In this document: positions 34,833 through 46,109 of the stretch, one piece after another
How the letters are laid out: each line of letters opens with the position of its first letter
How positions within the stretch are numbered: the first letter of the stretch is position 1
Source: Kineosporia succinea
GTDB lineage: Bacteria; Actinomycetota; Actinomycetes; Actinomycetales; Kineosporiaceae
Direction of reading: 5' to 3'
Length of the DNA stretch: 64,000 nt
Assembly: GCF_030811555.1 (NCBI RefSeq)
Contig: NZ_JAUSQZ010000001.1
Coordinates: 7,561,241 to 7,625,240, forward strand
Position numbers and translations under genes: made by a program
Notes under the pieces: generated by a model
Seen by the model: the letters and a program-made list of their open reading frames with translations, nothing else
Databases searched by the model: none
What the model was told of the DNA's origin: nothing

Positions 34833-35954
34833 TCACCCGAAGCTCCAGACGTGGTCGTCGTCGGGGTGGCACGGGTACAGCGTCAGCTTCAGCCCCGCCA
34901 CCTGGTTGCTGCCGTCGGGGTTGGCCACGTTCAGGCACAGCCCGCTCTTGACGTGCACCAGGTAGAACCCGCTGCCCTGGGCCTGCGCCCGGAACATCTG
35001 GTTGTCCCGGGTGCCGAACAGGCAGTTGTGCGTGTTCACCGAGATGCCGGAGCTGACGGTGCCGGAGCCGTTGACGTCGAGGCACCACTGCGACTTCACG
35101 TTGCGCAGCAGGAACGAGCCGTCCGGGTCCTTGACGGTCTGGTACTCCTGGTTGTCGCCGCTGCCCGGGGCGCAGGCGCGCTGGCGCACCAGCACGTTCT
35201 CGGCGACCGTGCCGGTGCCGTCAAGGTCGGCGCACAGGCCGGTCACCCGGTTCCGCAGCACCCCCACGCTCGTGGTCACGATCGTGGCGGCCGCGGTGGT
35301 GCTGGCTTTCGAGCTTGAGGACGCGTCGGTCGCCTTCGTCCCCCCGGTCACCGGGGCATCGTCCCCGGCGGTGGGGCCGGTTCCGGCCGTCTCCTCCGGC
35401 CGCGCCTTCGCGCCGCCACCGGCCGGCTGCGCCGCGGGATCCGCGACCGCGGGATCGTCGGCGCGCGAGGGGGTTCCGGACGCGGCGCGCTCGCGGGTGG
35501 GACGGACCCCGGTCGGCGTGGGGGACGGTGACCCCGTGGGGGCGACAGCCGCCACGGTGGCGGCCGGCTTCTCCTCGTCGCCGAACGAGCCGGCGATCGC
35601 CTGCACACCCTTCACCCCGCCGAACACCAGCGCGGCCACCGCGACCAGGCTGCCGGCCATCACCGCGACGCCCTTGACCCCGCGGGTCGGGAAGCTCAGC
35701 GCCGGGATCCGGCCGAGCCGGCCGGTGTTCGAGGAGGCCAGGAAGGCCGCCTGCTGCTCGTCGCGGTCGGGCGCCGGCCATGTCTCCTGCGCGAAGGTGT
35801 CGCCCTGCTCCCCCTCGGTCCCGGTTTCCTCGTCCCGTTCGGTCACCTGCAGCAGAACGGTCGCCAGGTCGTCGTCCACGGCCGGAACCTGCGCCTCGTC
35901 CCTTCCGTCGTCGTCCTGCGCCCGCGGGTCGGGGCTCACGTCAGTGGGTTTCAC
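34833..35954 (-). CDS. Membrane-anchored ricin-type beta-trefoil lectin protein
   Basis: 373 residues. A cytoplasmic acidic N-terminus (about 1-95) ends with PTRGVKGVAVMAGSLVAVAA, the start of one membrane helix. Then comes a Pro/Ser/Thr/Ala-rich linker of about 100 residues, and an outside C-terminal domain with beta-trefoil repeats (GLCADLDGTGTVAEN, QWCLDVNGSGTVS, GLCLNVANPDGS; ending DDDHVWSFG). Ricin-type domains bind sugars. The GTG start at 35954 overlaps the stop of a 28-codon leader ORF. A close paralogue lies at the window end. Possible role in cell-wall or sugar sensing. Confidence 0.82.
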   Translation of the reverse strand: MKPTDVSPDPRAQDDDGRDEAQVPAVDDDLATVLLQVTERDEETGTEGEQGDTFAQETWPAPDRDEQQAAFLASSNTGRLGRIPALSFPTRGVKGVAVMAGSLVAVAALVFGGVKGVQAIAGSFGDEEKPAATVAAVAPTGSPSPTPTGVRPTRERAASGTPSRADDPAVADPAAQPAGGGAKARPEETAGTGPTAGDDAPVTGGTKATDASSSSKASTTAAATIVTTSVGVLRNRVTGLCADLDGTGTVAENVLVRQRACAPGSGDNQEYQTVKDPDGSFLLRNVKSQWCLDVNGSGTVSSGISVNTHNCLFGTRDNQMFRAQAQGSGFYLVHVKSGLCLNVANPDGSNQVAGLKLTLYPCHPDDDHVWSFG

Positions 35955-36037
35955 GTCTCTTCTCCAAGGACCACGATGAGGTCGTCTCGAAAACCGGCTG
36001 CGCGCAGCCGGTCGTCGGTGATCTGCGGGTCGGGCAC
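35951..36037 (-). CDS. 28-codon leader ORF coupled to the lectin gene
   Basis: GTG 36037 is preceded by GAGGAG with 7-base spacing, the best ribosome site in this stretch. The product is VPDPQITDDRLRAAGF followed by RDDLIVVLGEET. Its TGA overlaps the GTG of the lectin gene as GTGA, so lectin translation should depend on it. The frame can be extended upstream in principle, but no start there has a good ribosome site. It may be a regulatory leader or a small protein; there is no known family. Confidence 0.5.
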   Translation of the reverse strand: MPDPQITDDRLRAAGFRDDLIVVLGEET

Positions 36038-36418
36038 GCCGGCACTCCTCGACGGTGAAGGGGACGCAAGGAGACCGGGAACCGGCCGGAGGGATGCAGC
36101 TCGCTCCGGCTTGACTCCGGACCCTCCGGCCGGGCCGGACCCGACATGACAGCACGCCCGCCCACCCGTCGGCACCCTGACGGCGGCGATCTGGCCGGAA
36201 GGGCAGACCTGTCGTCCCTGCCGGAGCCCCAGCAGCCCCGTCACCCAGGTGGTCGACGCGATCTCGTCCTGGGCCGATGTGCACGGCCGACGTCGATGTC
36301 GATCCGGATGCCGACCGGAAAGGGCGCGGTGAACGGATGCGAACCGTCCGGCGTAGTTCCGTTCGAGGCGCGTGGTTGCGACTGCCTCACCGACCTTCTC
36401 GCCCCTGCCCCTCGAAGG
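36038..36418. other. 381-base gap between divergent lectin and LuxR-type genes
   Basis: No supported coding frame apart from the leader ORF that begins at 36037. It must carry the divergent promoters. Frames on both strands are open because of high GC, but they lack starts with ribosome sites or recognisable domains. Confidence 0.5.
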
Positions 36419-36991
36419 ATGACGCATGTCCGGCCGAAAGCCCGTGCGACGGTGACGACCGTCGTGATCGAGGCGCCCGACCAGCTCAGTGAGTACGCGG
36501 TCGCCACCCTGCTCAAACCCGATTCGGCGATCCGCGTCCTGCCCGCCGCCCAGCGAACCCGGGCCGACGTCCTGGTGATCGTGGCGTCCAGCCTGACCGA
36601 CGTGCTGAAGAGGCGGGGCGAGGCGTTGCGGCGGCCCTGCGTCCTGATTCTCGAGGAGGCCGACGGCGATCCGGGCGCGGACCCGGCCGGGGTGCTGCTG
36701 CGCTCCGAGGCCACCCCGGAACTGCTCGCCGCCCGGATCCGGCAGGCGGCCCGGGGCGCCGGGCGCGTGCGCGTGGCGAGCGCGGGGGCGGGGGCGGGCC
36801 CGGCCCTGGACGAACGGGAGAGGACGATCCTGCGGATGCTCGCCGAGGGCCTCGAGGTTCCCGAGATCGCCACCCGGATGAACTATTCGGAGGGCAACGT
36901 CAAGCGGATCCTCAGCCTGCTGATGAACCGCCTGGGGCTGAGCAACCGCTGGCAGGCGGTGGCCTACGCCTTCCGCGCCGACCTCATCTGA
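36419..36991 (+). CDS. Short LuxR-type HTH regulator with degenerate receiver-like domain
   Basis: About 190 residues. The N-terminal half has the alternating strand/helix pattern of a receiver (VTTVVIEAPDQLSEYAVATL, VLVIVASS, PCVLILEE) but lacks the phospho-acceptor Asp. After a Gly/Ala linker a C-terminal LuxR helix-turn-helix follows (LDERERTILRMLAEGLEVPE, then NYSEGNVKRILSLLMNRLGL). The start is uncertain: ATG 36419 or GTG 36452 both fit. A second atypical LuxR protein lies at 21126. It precedes the ECF sigma gene by 41 bases, possibly one operon. Confidence 0.7.
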   Translation: MTHVRPKARATVTTVVIEAPDQLSEYAVATLLKPDSAIRVLPAAQRTRADVLVIVASSLTDVLKRRGEALRRPCVLILEEADGDPGADPAGVLLRSEATPELLAARIRQAARGAGRVRVASAGAGAGPALDERERTILRMLAEGLEVPEIATRMNYSEGNVKRILSLLMNRLGLSNRWQAVAYAFRADLI

Positions 36992-37032
36992 CCAGCAATC
37001 GCGCGTCAACCGGTGTCCCCGATCGTGACAGC

Positions 37033-37596
37033 GTGCCCACCCACCGCCCCGGCGACGACTTCGCCCACGCCCTGATCACCGAGCACCGCCCGTTCCTGCA
37101 CGTCTACGTGCGTAACCTGATGCGCGGTGACCAGTCCCGCGTGGACGACGTGGTGCAGGAGACCATTGCCCGGGCCTGGCAGCACCGGGGCCGGATCCCG
37201 GCCGGGGCGGTGCGGCCGTGGCTGTTCCGGGTGGCCCGCAACCAGGTCGTGGACCTGTGGCGCCGCCGCCCGCCGCTGCCGGTCGAGTCGTTCGAGGCCC
37301 AGACCTACGACACGGCCGACACCCACCAGGAGGACGCGTTCGAGCGGGTCCTGCAGGACCACGACACCGTCGCCCTGCTGAGGGGACTGTCCCGCAACCA
37401 TCAGGAGGTGCTGGTGCACCTGTACTGCCTCGATCACTCGCAGACGCAGACCGCCCGTGCCCTCGGCCTGGCCGAGGGCACGGTGAAGTCCCGCGCCCAC
37501 TACGCGATCGGGCGGCTGCGCTCGCAACGGGAACCGGCTTCCTCCGGTCTGAACGGGCGGGCAGCCCGGATCCACTCGCAGTCCAGCCCGCGCTGA
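37033..37596 (+). CDS. ECF-type RNA polymerase sigma factor
   Basis: 187 residues with region 2 (FLHVYVRNLMRGDQSRVDDV, then VQETIARAWQH and PWLFRVARNQVVDLWRR) and region 4 (LLRGLSRNHQEVLVHLYCLD, then ARALGLAEGTVKSRAHYAIG). GTG 37033 is the likely start. No anti-sigma gene follows; instead a hairpin and the KARI gene come next. It may drive the local secreted or regulatory genes, but its targets cannot be inferred. Confidence 0.88.
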   Translation: MPTHRPGDDFAHALITEHRPFLHVYVRNLMRGDQSRVDDVVQETIARAWQHRGRIPAGAVRPWLFRVARNQVVDLWRRRPPLPVESFEAQTYDTADTHQEDAFERVLQDHDTVALLRGLSRNHQEVLVHLYCLDHSQTQTARALGLAEGTVKSRAHYAIGRLRSQREPASSGLNGRAARIHSQSSPR

Positions 37597-39626
<2,030 letters not shown>

Positions 39627-39716
39627 TTTCGACGGAGGACGCGCCGGACCGGGTTTCGCACGCCGGGTCCGGTGAGCGGGGTGGTTCCGCAGATCCCCCG
39701 GGACCGCCCTGACGAC

Positions 39717-39756
39717 GGCGGTGGGTGCGCGCGAGGATCTCGGGCCACCCACCGCC
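39717..39756. terminator. Dyad after the KARI-MEKHLA operon
   Basis: Arms GGCGGTGGGTG and CACCCACCGCC (11 bp) enclose 18 bases that contain CGAG/CTCG. It lies between the MEKHLA stop and the AfsR-like start, so it may end the operon or act in front of the regulator gene. A weaker dyad (CCGGACC/GGTCCGG) lies at 39644-39672. Confidence 0.5.
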
Positions 39757-39846
39757 CACTCACGGTCGGCTGCCCGTTCGACCAGTGCCTGAAGAGGACG
39801 GATCCGCCCGGCGATCACCGATCCCCGATGGATCTATGCTCCCCCC

Positions 39847-42744
39847 ATGTCCACAGGAGCCCAAGAGCCACCGACGGAGTACTGGTTCCAGCTCCTGGGC
39901 CCGCTGCGATTCTGGCGTGCCGGCGTGGAGATGGAGACCGGTCCCCGCCAGCAGCGTTGTCTGCTGGCTCTGCTGCTGGCGCGCGCCGGGCAGCCCGTCA
40001 GCGTGAGCGAGATGGTCGACGTGCTGTGGGGTGACGAGCCCACGGCCAGTGCCGTGAACGTCATCCACCGTTACATCGGGGCCCTGCGCCGCCTGGTCGA
40101 ACCCGATCTGGCCGCGCGGGAGCAGAGTTCCTGGCTGGTCCGTCACGGCAACAGCTACCGCCTCACCGCCGGCCCGGAGGCCAGCGACGTGGTGGCGTTC
40201 CGCGACCTGGTCGAGCGCGCCCGGGCCCTGAGCCGCGATCACGACTACGCGCAGTCGCTGGAGCTCTACCAGAAGGCGATCGAGCTGTGGTCCGGCCCGT
40301 GCGCCACCGACCTGGCCGACTCCGGCCCGGCCACCGCGGTGTTCTCCTCGCTCAACCGCCAGCTCTTCGAGGTGGCGATGGAGGCCGCCGACCTGGCGAT
40401 GCGGCTGGGGATGGCCGACCGGCTGCTGTCCCCGCTGCGCCGGGCGGCCTCGTGGGACCAGCTGAACGAGCCCCTGCACGCGCGGCTCATGACCCTGCTG
40501 CACGAGGCCGGGCACCGGGCCGAGGCCTTCGCCGTCTACGACACGCTGCGCACCCGGCTGGACGAGGAGCTGGGCCTGGAGCCGGGCCCGGAGTGCCGCG
40601 CGGTGCAGCAGCGTCTGCTGGCCGTCGCCCCGGTCACCGCCGAGCCGGATACCGATCGGCGTGAGTCCACCTACGACGAGGTCTACAACCCGCCGGCGTC
40701 GGTGGTGGTGCGCCCTGCGCAGCTGCCGCCCGACCTTCCGGTCTTCGTCGGGCGGGAGGACGAGACCGACGTCGTCACCGGACTGCTGCAGCGTCGACGC
40801 GAGGAGCCCCAGGCCGCTCCGCTGGTGGTCGCGCTGAGCGGGATGGGTGGCGTGGGCAAGTCCACGTTCGCCGTGCACCTGGCCCACCTGCTGGCCCCGG
40901 AGCACGCCGACGGTCAGCTCTACCTCGACCTGCGCGGTTCCGGCGACGGTGAGCAGAGCGTCTCCACCGGTGAGGCACTCACCCTCCTGCTGCACTCGCT
41001 CGGGGTACCGGCGGCGTCGGTGCCGGAGCAGGTGGCGGCCCAGGTGGGCATGTACCGCAGCCTGAGCGTGGGCAAGCGGATGATCGTGCTGCTCGACAAC
41101 GCGCACGCGGTGCAGCAGGTGCGGCCCCTGGTGCCGAACTCGGCCCACAGCCTGGTGCTCGTCACCAGCCGCACCCCGCTGGCCGGGCTGGCGGCGGTGG
41201 AGGGCGCGCGGCTCCTGCTCATGGATCTGCCCACGGTGGAGGCCGCCCGCGAGATCCTGCTGGCCCGGCTGCCCCTGACCGGGCAGAGCCCCGACCCGGC
41301 GGTCGTGGACGACATCGTCGAGCTGTGTGGCCGGCTCCCGCTGGCACTGGCCCTGGTCGCCGCCCAGATGGCCGCCCGGCCGTGGTTCTCGCTGCGGGCC
41401 GTGGCCGACGGGCTGCGCGACGCGCCCCGCCTCGAGGCGTTCGGGCACGACGAGTCCAACAACGACCCGCGCAGTGTCTTCGCCTGGTCGTACCGGCATC
41501 TCGGCGAGGAGGCGGCCCGGCTCTTCCGCTACCTGTCGATCCGGATCGGCCCGGCCATCTCCGACGCGGCCTGCGCCAGCCTGCTCGGCACCGACCTGGC
41601 CACCACCCGCGGCCTGCTGCACGAGCTCACCGGCTCGGCCCTGATCCTCGAGATCGAGCCCGGCCGCTACAGCTCGCACATCCTGGTGAGGGCGTACGCC
41701 GAGGAGCTGTTCCTGGCGATCGACAGCCCGGCCGAACGGCAGGAGGCCGGTACCCGGCTGCTGCACCACTACCAGCACAGCAGTTTCGCGGCCCACGTCG
41801 CGGTGCGGCCGCACCTGCGTCCGGTGCCGCCCCTGGGCCTGGCCCGCTCGGTGACTCCCGAGACCCCGGCGAACTTCCACGTGGCCATGGCCTGGTTCGT
41901 GACCGAGCGGCCGGTGCTGGTCGAGGCCGTGACCCGGGCCACCGACCGCCGTTTCGGGGTGGAGCCCTGGCGTCTGGCCCTGACCCTGCAGCAGTACTTC
42001 CAGCGCGGCGCCTTCTTCCAGGACTGGATGAACGTCATGTCGACGGCCCTGCAGGCCGCCCGGCGGGACGAGGACCGCGAGGGGCAGGCCTACTCGCTGC
42101 GGAGCTTGGCCGGGGCCTACTTCTTCTTCGGGCGCTACCAGGAGGCTCTCGACCTGCTGGAGGAGGCCGGTCAGCTGTTCACCGCCCTGCGGCGCCCGGA
42201 GGAGCTCGGATACGTCCACACCAACCGCGGTGACGTGCTGGTCAAGCTCAAGCGGCACGAGGAGGCCCTCGCCGAGTACCAGCAGGCCCACCGCCAGTTC
42301 GTGACCTCGGGCAACGTGATGCGCGAGGTCCGCGCGATGTCGGAGGTCGGCCACACCCTGGCCCTGCTCGGCGACAACGAGGAGGCCGAGGTGCAGCTGC
42401 GCAGTGCCCTGGCCCGCAACGACGAGGTCGGGAACCTGGAGCAGGAGGGGCAGATCCGGGTCTACATCGGGCGTCTGCAGACCGGCCTGAAGGACTACCG
42501 CTCCGCGATCAAGGAGCTGGAGGACGCGGTCCTGGTGCTGAACCGGGTCGGTCACCGCACGCTCGAGTTCGACGCGTTGCTGATGATCATCGAATCCTGG
42601 CTCGCCCTCGAAGATCACGAGAGCGCCTGGAAGACCTGGCACACCGCGCACGAACTGGCCCGGACGTTCCAGAACGGTGGGACGCTCCAGACGACCGAGC
42701 GTCTGGAGCGTCTCAGGCCTCCCGAGAATCCGGAAGTGGGCTGA
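39847..42744 (+). CDS. AfsR-like SARP regulator: BTAD, NB-ARC and TPR domains, full length
   Basis: 965 residues. The DNA-binding domain (FQLLGPLRFWRAGVEMETG, SAVNVIHRYIGALRRLVEP) is followed by BTAD (about 110-260). NB-ARC has Walker A GMGGVGKST near residue 335 and KRMIVLLDNAHAVQQVRPLV near 410. C-terminal TPRs run from about residue 690 (YSLRSLAGAYFFFGRYQEAL, then YVHTNRGDVLVKLKRHEEAL). This is the classical AfsR architecture; AfsR is activated by Ser/Thr phosphorylation. No clear ribosome site precedes the ATG, so it may be leaderless. Confidence 0.92.
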   Translation: MSTGAQEPPTEYWFQLLGPLRFWRAGVEMETGPRQQRCLLALLLARAGQPVSVSEMVDVLWGDEPTASAVNVIHRYIGALRRLVEPDLAAREQSSWLVRHGNSYRLTAGPEASDVVAFRDLVERARALSRDHDYAQSLELYQKAIELWSGPCATDLADSGPATAVFSSLNRQLFEVAMEAADLAMRLGMADRLLSPLRRAASWDQLNEPLHARLMTLLHEAGHRAEAFAVYDTLRTRLDEELGLEPGPECRAVQQRLLAVAPVTAEPDTDRRESTYDEVYNPPASVVVRPAQLPPDLPVFVGREDETDVVTGLLQRRREEPQAAPLVVALSGMGGVGKSTFAVHLAHLLAPEHADGQLYLDLRGSGDGEQSVSTGEALTLLLHSLGVPAASVPEQVAAQVGMYRSLSVGKRMIVLLDNAHAVQQVRPLVPNSAHSLVLVTSRTPLAGLAAVEGARLLLMDLPTVEAAREILLARLPLTGQSPDPAVVDDIVELCGRLPLALALVAAQMAARPWFSLRAVADGLRDAPRLEAFGHDESNNDPRSVFAWSYRHLGEEAARLFRYLSIRIGPAISDAACASLLGTDLATTRGLLHELTGSALILEIEPGRYSSHILVRAYAEELFLAIDSPAERQEAGTRLLHHYQHSSFAAHVAVRPHLRPVPPLGLARSVTPETPANFHVAMAWFVTERPVLVEAVTRATDRRFGVEPWRLALTLQQYFQRGAFFQDWMNVMSTALQAARRDEDREGQAYSLRSLAGAYFFFGRYQEALDLLEEAGQLFTALRRPEELGYVHTNRGDVLVKLKRHEEALAEYQQAHRQFVTSGNVMREVRAMSEVGHTLALLGDNEEAEVQLRSALARNDEVGNLEQEGQIRVYIGRLQTGLKDYRSAIKELEDAVLVLNRVGHRTLEFDALLMIIESWLALEDHESAWKTWHTAHELARTFQNGGTLQTTERLERLRPPENPEVG

Positions 42745-42752
42745 CCACAGGC

Positions 42753-43199
42753 CTACTGGAAGCTGCAGCCCGGGTTCGCCGCGTCCTCCGACAGCGGCGA
42801 ACCGGTCGGCAGCACGTACAGGACCTCGAGCACGACCGGCGTACGGCCGCGGTTGATCCCGATGTGCACCTGGTCCGACCCGGCGGGCTCACGGATCACG
42901 CTGCCCTTGCGGTAGACCCCGTCCGAGGCGCACGTGTCGTCGAAGTGACTCAGCGTGCCCTGCTTGACCTTTCCGAAGAGCTGGCCGTCGTGGTAATGCC
43001 AGCCGGTGGCCTGCCCCGGCGGGATCGTGATCTCGCGCAGCACGAGATCGGTCTTTCCCACGGTCGTGGAGGAGATGATCTTGCCGACCACCCCCGGCCC
43101 GGCCGGCGTGGCCTGGGCGGCGCCCGCGGCACCCATCGTGAACGCGGCCGCGGCGGTGGCCGCCAGCCCGGCCCGCAGGGCCTTCTTCTTCGTCGACAT
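42753..43199 (-). CDS. Exported cupin domain protein
   Basis: 148 residues. The signal peptide (MSTKKKALRAGLAATAAAAF, cleavage after AAQA) is followed by a single cupin: GWHYHDGQLFGKVKQGTLSH with two His of the metal site, and DQVHIGINRGRTPVVLEVLY. GAGGGGAAAGAG precedes ATG 43199. The stop lies 8 bases from the convergent AfsR-like stop. Exported cupins of this kind have no established function. Confidence 0.8.
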   Translation of the reverse strand: MSTKKKALRAGLAATAAAAFTMGAAGAAQATPAGPGVVGKIISSTTVGKTDLVLREITIPPGQATGWHYHDGQLFGKVKQGTLSHFDDTCASDGVYRKGSVIREPAGSDQVHIGINRGRTPVVLEVLYVLPTGSPLSEDAANPGCSFQ

Positions 43200-43417
43200 C
43201 TCTTTCCCCTCAGTCATTCACACTCATTCACACAACGATCACCAGTCGGCGAGCTTCACGTCGCACCTCCTCGTCCTCGGCTACGACATCCATTGAAGAC
43301 GCCCCAACTGGAGGGGGAGTGAACGCGCGATTCCCCCGGGGGCCGCCGGCCGGGAAGTCGTTGTCCACTGGGGGCTGCGAGATTCGTCGTACGTACCCGG
43401 ACGCGAGGAGTCACGGC

Positions 43418-44608
43418 ATGCCCAGCCCGCTCTCGGGGCGCGAGTTCCCGGCCCTCCTGGCCGCCGAAACCCTGTCGGTGGTGGGCGATCAGCTCTCCCG
43501 GGTGGCGCTGGCCCTGCTGGTGTTCGAGCGCACCCGCTCGGCCGGGCTCAGCGGCCTGACCTACGCCCTGACCTACCTGCCCACCGTGGCCGGGGCGCTG
43601 ACGCTCTCGCAGCTGGCCGACCGCCGGCCCCGGCGCCAGGTGTCCGTGGCCATCGACACCACGCGGGCCCTGATCATGCTGACGATGGCCCTGCCCGGCC
43701 TGTCGCTGCCGGTGCTGTGCGCCTGCGTGGCCCTCTCGTCGTTCCTCAGCGGCCCCTACGCGGCGACCCGTCTGGCCCTGCTGCGCGACGTGCTCCCGCA
43801 GGAACGCTTCGGCGCCGGAATGGCCGTGCGGCAATCGCTCTCGCAGGGCGGCCAGCTCCTCGGGTTCTGCGCCGGAGGTGTGCTGGCGAGCACGGTGGGG
43901 CCGAGCCGCTGCCTGCTCGTGGACGCCGTCACCTTCGCCGCAGCGGCCGTCATCGTGCGCGTGTCGGTACGCGCGCGCCCGGCCGCCCTCTCCACCTCCG
44001 GCGATGGGGGCACCGCCGGCACCTTCGCGATGATCTGGCACTCCCCCGCCCTGCGCGCCATCTTCCTGTCCACCGGGATGGGACTCTTCCTCACCGCTCC
44101 CAAGGCCCTGGCCGCGCCGCTGGTGTTCGACCTGGACCTGGGCACCGCGTGGGTGGGTGTCTTCATGGCGTCCGAGGGTCTGTTCTCGGTCGCCGCCCTG
44201 GCCCTCTTCGCCCGGTACGTGGACGCGAGCCGGTACGGCCGGCTCTTCCCGGCCGCGTGCCTGGTGCCGGCCCTCCCCCTCCTGGCCACCGGCGTCCTCC
44301 ATCAACCCCTGCTCGTGGTGACGGTTTTCGGCCTGAGCGGCGCCGCCTGGTCGGTGCTGACCGTGCTGGCCGCGTCGTCGTTCGCCGACCTGCTGCCCAA
44401 CGACCAGCGCGGACGCGGCATGGGCATCGCCGCCTCGATGAACGCGACCGCCCAGGGCGCCGGGGCGTTCCTGGCCGGCTTGGTCGCCGAGCGGGTGGGA
44501 GCAGGGCCGGCCGTCGCCGTACTGGCCCTGGCCGGAGGCCTGTTCGCCCTGCTCCCCGCCGTCACCTCGATCCGCCTGGCTCAGGCGCCGGTGCTCACGC
44601 GGCCGTGA
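43418..44608 (+). CDS. MFS transporter, drug-efflux type
   Basis: 396-residue membrane protein with about 12 hydrophobic helices. It has the MFS loop signature after helix 2 (LSQLADRRPRRQVSVAIDTT) and a pseudo-repeat in the second half. The N-terminus FPALLAAETLSVVGDQLSRVAL is typical of actinomycete macrolide/multidrug-like exporters. GGAG precedes ATG 43418. It overlaps the convergent hydrolase by 14 bases. Substrate unknown. Confidence 0.85.
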   Translation: MPSPLSGREFPALLAAETLSVVGDQLSRVALALLVFERTRSAGLSGLTYALTYLPTVAGALTLSQLADRRPRRQVSVAIDTTRALIMLTMALPGLSLPVLCACVALSSFLSGPYAATRLALLRDVLPQERFGAGMAVRQSLSQGGQLLGFCAGGVLASTVGPSRCLLVDAVTFAAAAVIVRVSVRARPAALSTSGDGGTAGTFAMIWHSPALRAIFLSTGMGLFLTAPKALAAPLVFDLDLGTAWVGVFMASEGLFSVAALALFARYVDASRYGRLFPAACLVPALPLLATGVLHQPLLVVTVFGLSGAAWSVLTVLAASSFADLLPNDQRGRGMGIAASMNATAQGAGAFLAGLVAERVGAGPAVAVLALAGGLFALLPAVTSIRLAQAPVLTRP

Positions 44609-45407
44609 CGCCGGCCTTCCCGGACAGCCAGGTCAGCGACGCGTCCGCGATCTCGCCCCAGCCGTTGTCCAGCGCCAGCGAGTGGCCCCGGTCGGGGAAC
44701 TGCTGCAGCTCGGTCACCGCCGACGAGGCCGCGTACTGCTTGAACGTGCCGCGGGTGACCACGTCCGGCACCGTGTGGTCCTGACCACCCGAAATGATGA
44801 GCAGCGGGCCCCGATCGGCGTTCGCCGTGTTCACCGCGGCCGGGGAGTTGCGCGAGAAGTTCGCGAACGCCGCCTCGAACAGCGGGCGCCCGGGCGAGGG
44901 GATGGCCCACTTCTCGAATAGCTCGTCCGACTCGGCCTCGCTCACCGCGTTGCCGAACCCGTAACGGAACTGCGACCTGGTCAGCGCCACCGAGCGCTTG
45001 CGGTTGGCCGGGTTGCCCAGCACCGGCGAGCCGGAGCGCAGCTGGGCCAGCGGCAGCGCCTTCACGCCCTTGATCTGGGCCGGGTCGATGGCCACCCCGG
45101 CGCGACCCAGGCCGAGCCCGAGCAGCTTCTGCACGAACAGCCCGCCGAACGAGTGCCCGACCAGCACCGGCGCGCTGGGCAGTTGGTCGATGATCGCCGT
45201 GTAGTGGGCGGTGACGTCGTCGATACCGATCCCCGCGACCGCCTCGGGGTTGGCGCGGGCCTCGGCGACGGTGGCCGGCTCGTTCGGCCAGCCCGGCAGC
45301 ACCGGGTCGTAGCCGTGCTCGGCGAACCGGTCGGCCCAGGCCTGCCAGGACGTGGCGTGCAGCCACAGACCGTGGATGAAGACGACCGGAACTCGGGTGG
45401 TGGTCAT
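44595..45407 (-). CDS. Alpha/beta hydrolase
   Basis: 270 residues. Oxyanion region FIHGLWLHATSWQAW, nucleophile elbow GHSFGG (Ser about 98), likely acid in ISGGQDHTVPD and base in FPDRGHSLALDNG. GGAAGG precedes ATG 45407. Related proteins are annotated as esterases or non-heme chloroperoxidase-like enzymes; specificity is not evident. The 3' end overlaps the MFS gene. Confidence 0.85.
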   Translation of the reverse strand: MTTTRVPVVFIHGLWLHATSWQAWADRFAEHGYDPVLPGWPNEPATVAEARANPEAVAGIGIDDVTAHYTAIIDQLPSAPVLVGHSFGGLFVQKLLGLGLGRAGVAIDPAQIKGVKALPLAQLRSGSPVLGNPANRKRSVALTRSQFRYGFGNAVSEAESDELFEKWAIPSPGRPLFEAAFANFSRNSPAAVNTANADRGPLLIISGGQDHTVPDVVTRGTFKQYAASSAVTELQQFPDRGHSLALDNGWGEIADASLTWLSGKAGVTAA

Positions 45408-45693
45408 GGGGATCCTTCCCTCAGTGCGGTAGGGCGATTCGGGGGGTGACGCCATCGTCGGGTGCGGCCGGTCACGAACGGACGGCCAAATGCGGGATCA
45501 GACCGCAGATGGCGCGGGCGACCGACCGTCACGCGCATCGTGCACCCCGCCTGTTGATTTTCAGTGGTTGCCGACGCGCGCCTCGTGACGGCGCACAGGC
45601 CGTCAGTGCGAATCAAGACGTCATGCAGTGCCTGTTCATTGCTGCCTGGTTCCATCACCTCGGTCCAACCGCGCACACCGAGGAGCCCGACTC

Positions 45694-46104
45694 TTGGCCA
45701 ACACCAACACTCTCGTCCGACGACTCGCCGCCCTGGCCGCGGCCGCCCTGGCCACGACGGCCGTCGCGGTCGGCGGCGCCTCCGAGGCCTCGGCCGCCGC
45801 CAACCCGTACAACCAGATCAGGTTCTGCGCCCAGGGCGACTACTGGGCGCAGGCGGTCATCTACAAGGACACCGCGGGCAGCAACCTCTGGGTCCGCACA
45901 CCCAAGATCAAGCCGGGTACCTGCTGGGACACGATCCTGAACACGCAGGGCGTCCGCGTGCGGTTCAACGTCGGGGGCACCGCGACCCAGACCTCCACCG
46001 CCGGGCGCTACATCGGCTACGGCTTCTGGAACAGCACAGTCCCCATCGCCCTGGGCGCCGAGGGCACGTTCACCGGCACCGTCAGGCTGGTCGAGTACAA
46101 GTGA
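45694..46104 (+). CDS. Small exported protein, paralogue of 62580-62897
   Basis: 136 residues from TTG 45694, chosen because GAGGAG lies 8 bases upstream and a full signal peptide follows (RRLAALAAAALATTAVAVGG, cleavage after ASA). The mature 100-residue domain has two Cys (RFCAQGDYWAQ and GTCWDTIL), probably a disulfide, and mostly beta structure. The protein at 62580-62897 shares the pattern: FCxQ near the start, a CW pair, then an aromatic strand with WNS. No known family or function. Confidence 0.72.
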   Translation: MANTNTLVRRLAALAAAALATTAVAVGGASEASAAANPYNQIRFCAQGDYWAQAVIYKDTAGSNLWVRTPKIKPGTCWDTILNTQGVRVRFNVGGTATQTSTAGRYIGYGFWNSTVPIALGAEGTFTGTVRLVEYK

Positions 46105-46109
46105 GAAAA

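Noticed and set aside
39760-42651. Very long minus-strand open frame opposite the AfsR-like gene
   Set aside because: Antisense shadow of a high-GC gene: repetitive Gly/Gln/Arg/Val composition, no domain, no ribosome site. The plus strand has clear BTAD, NB-ARC and TPR motifs.
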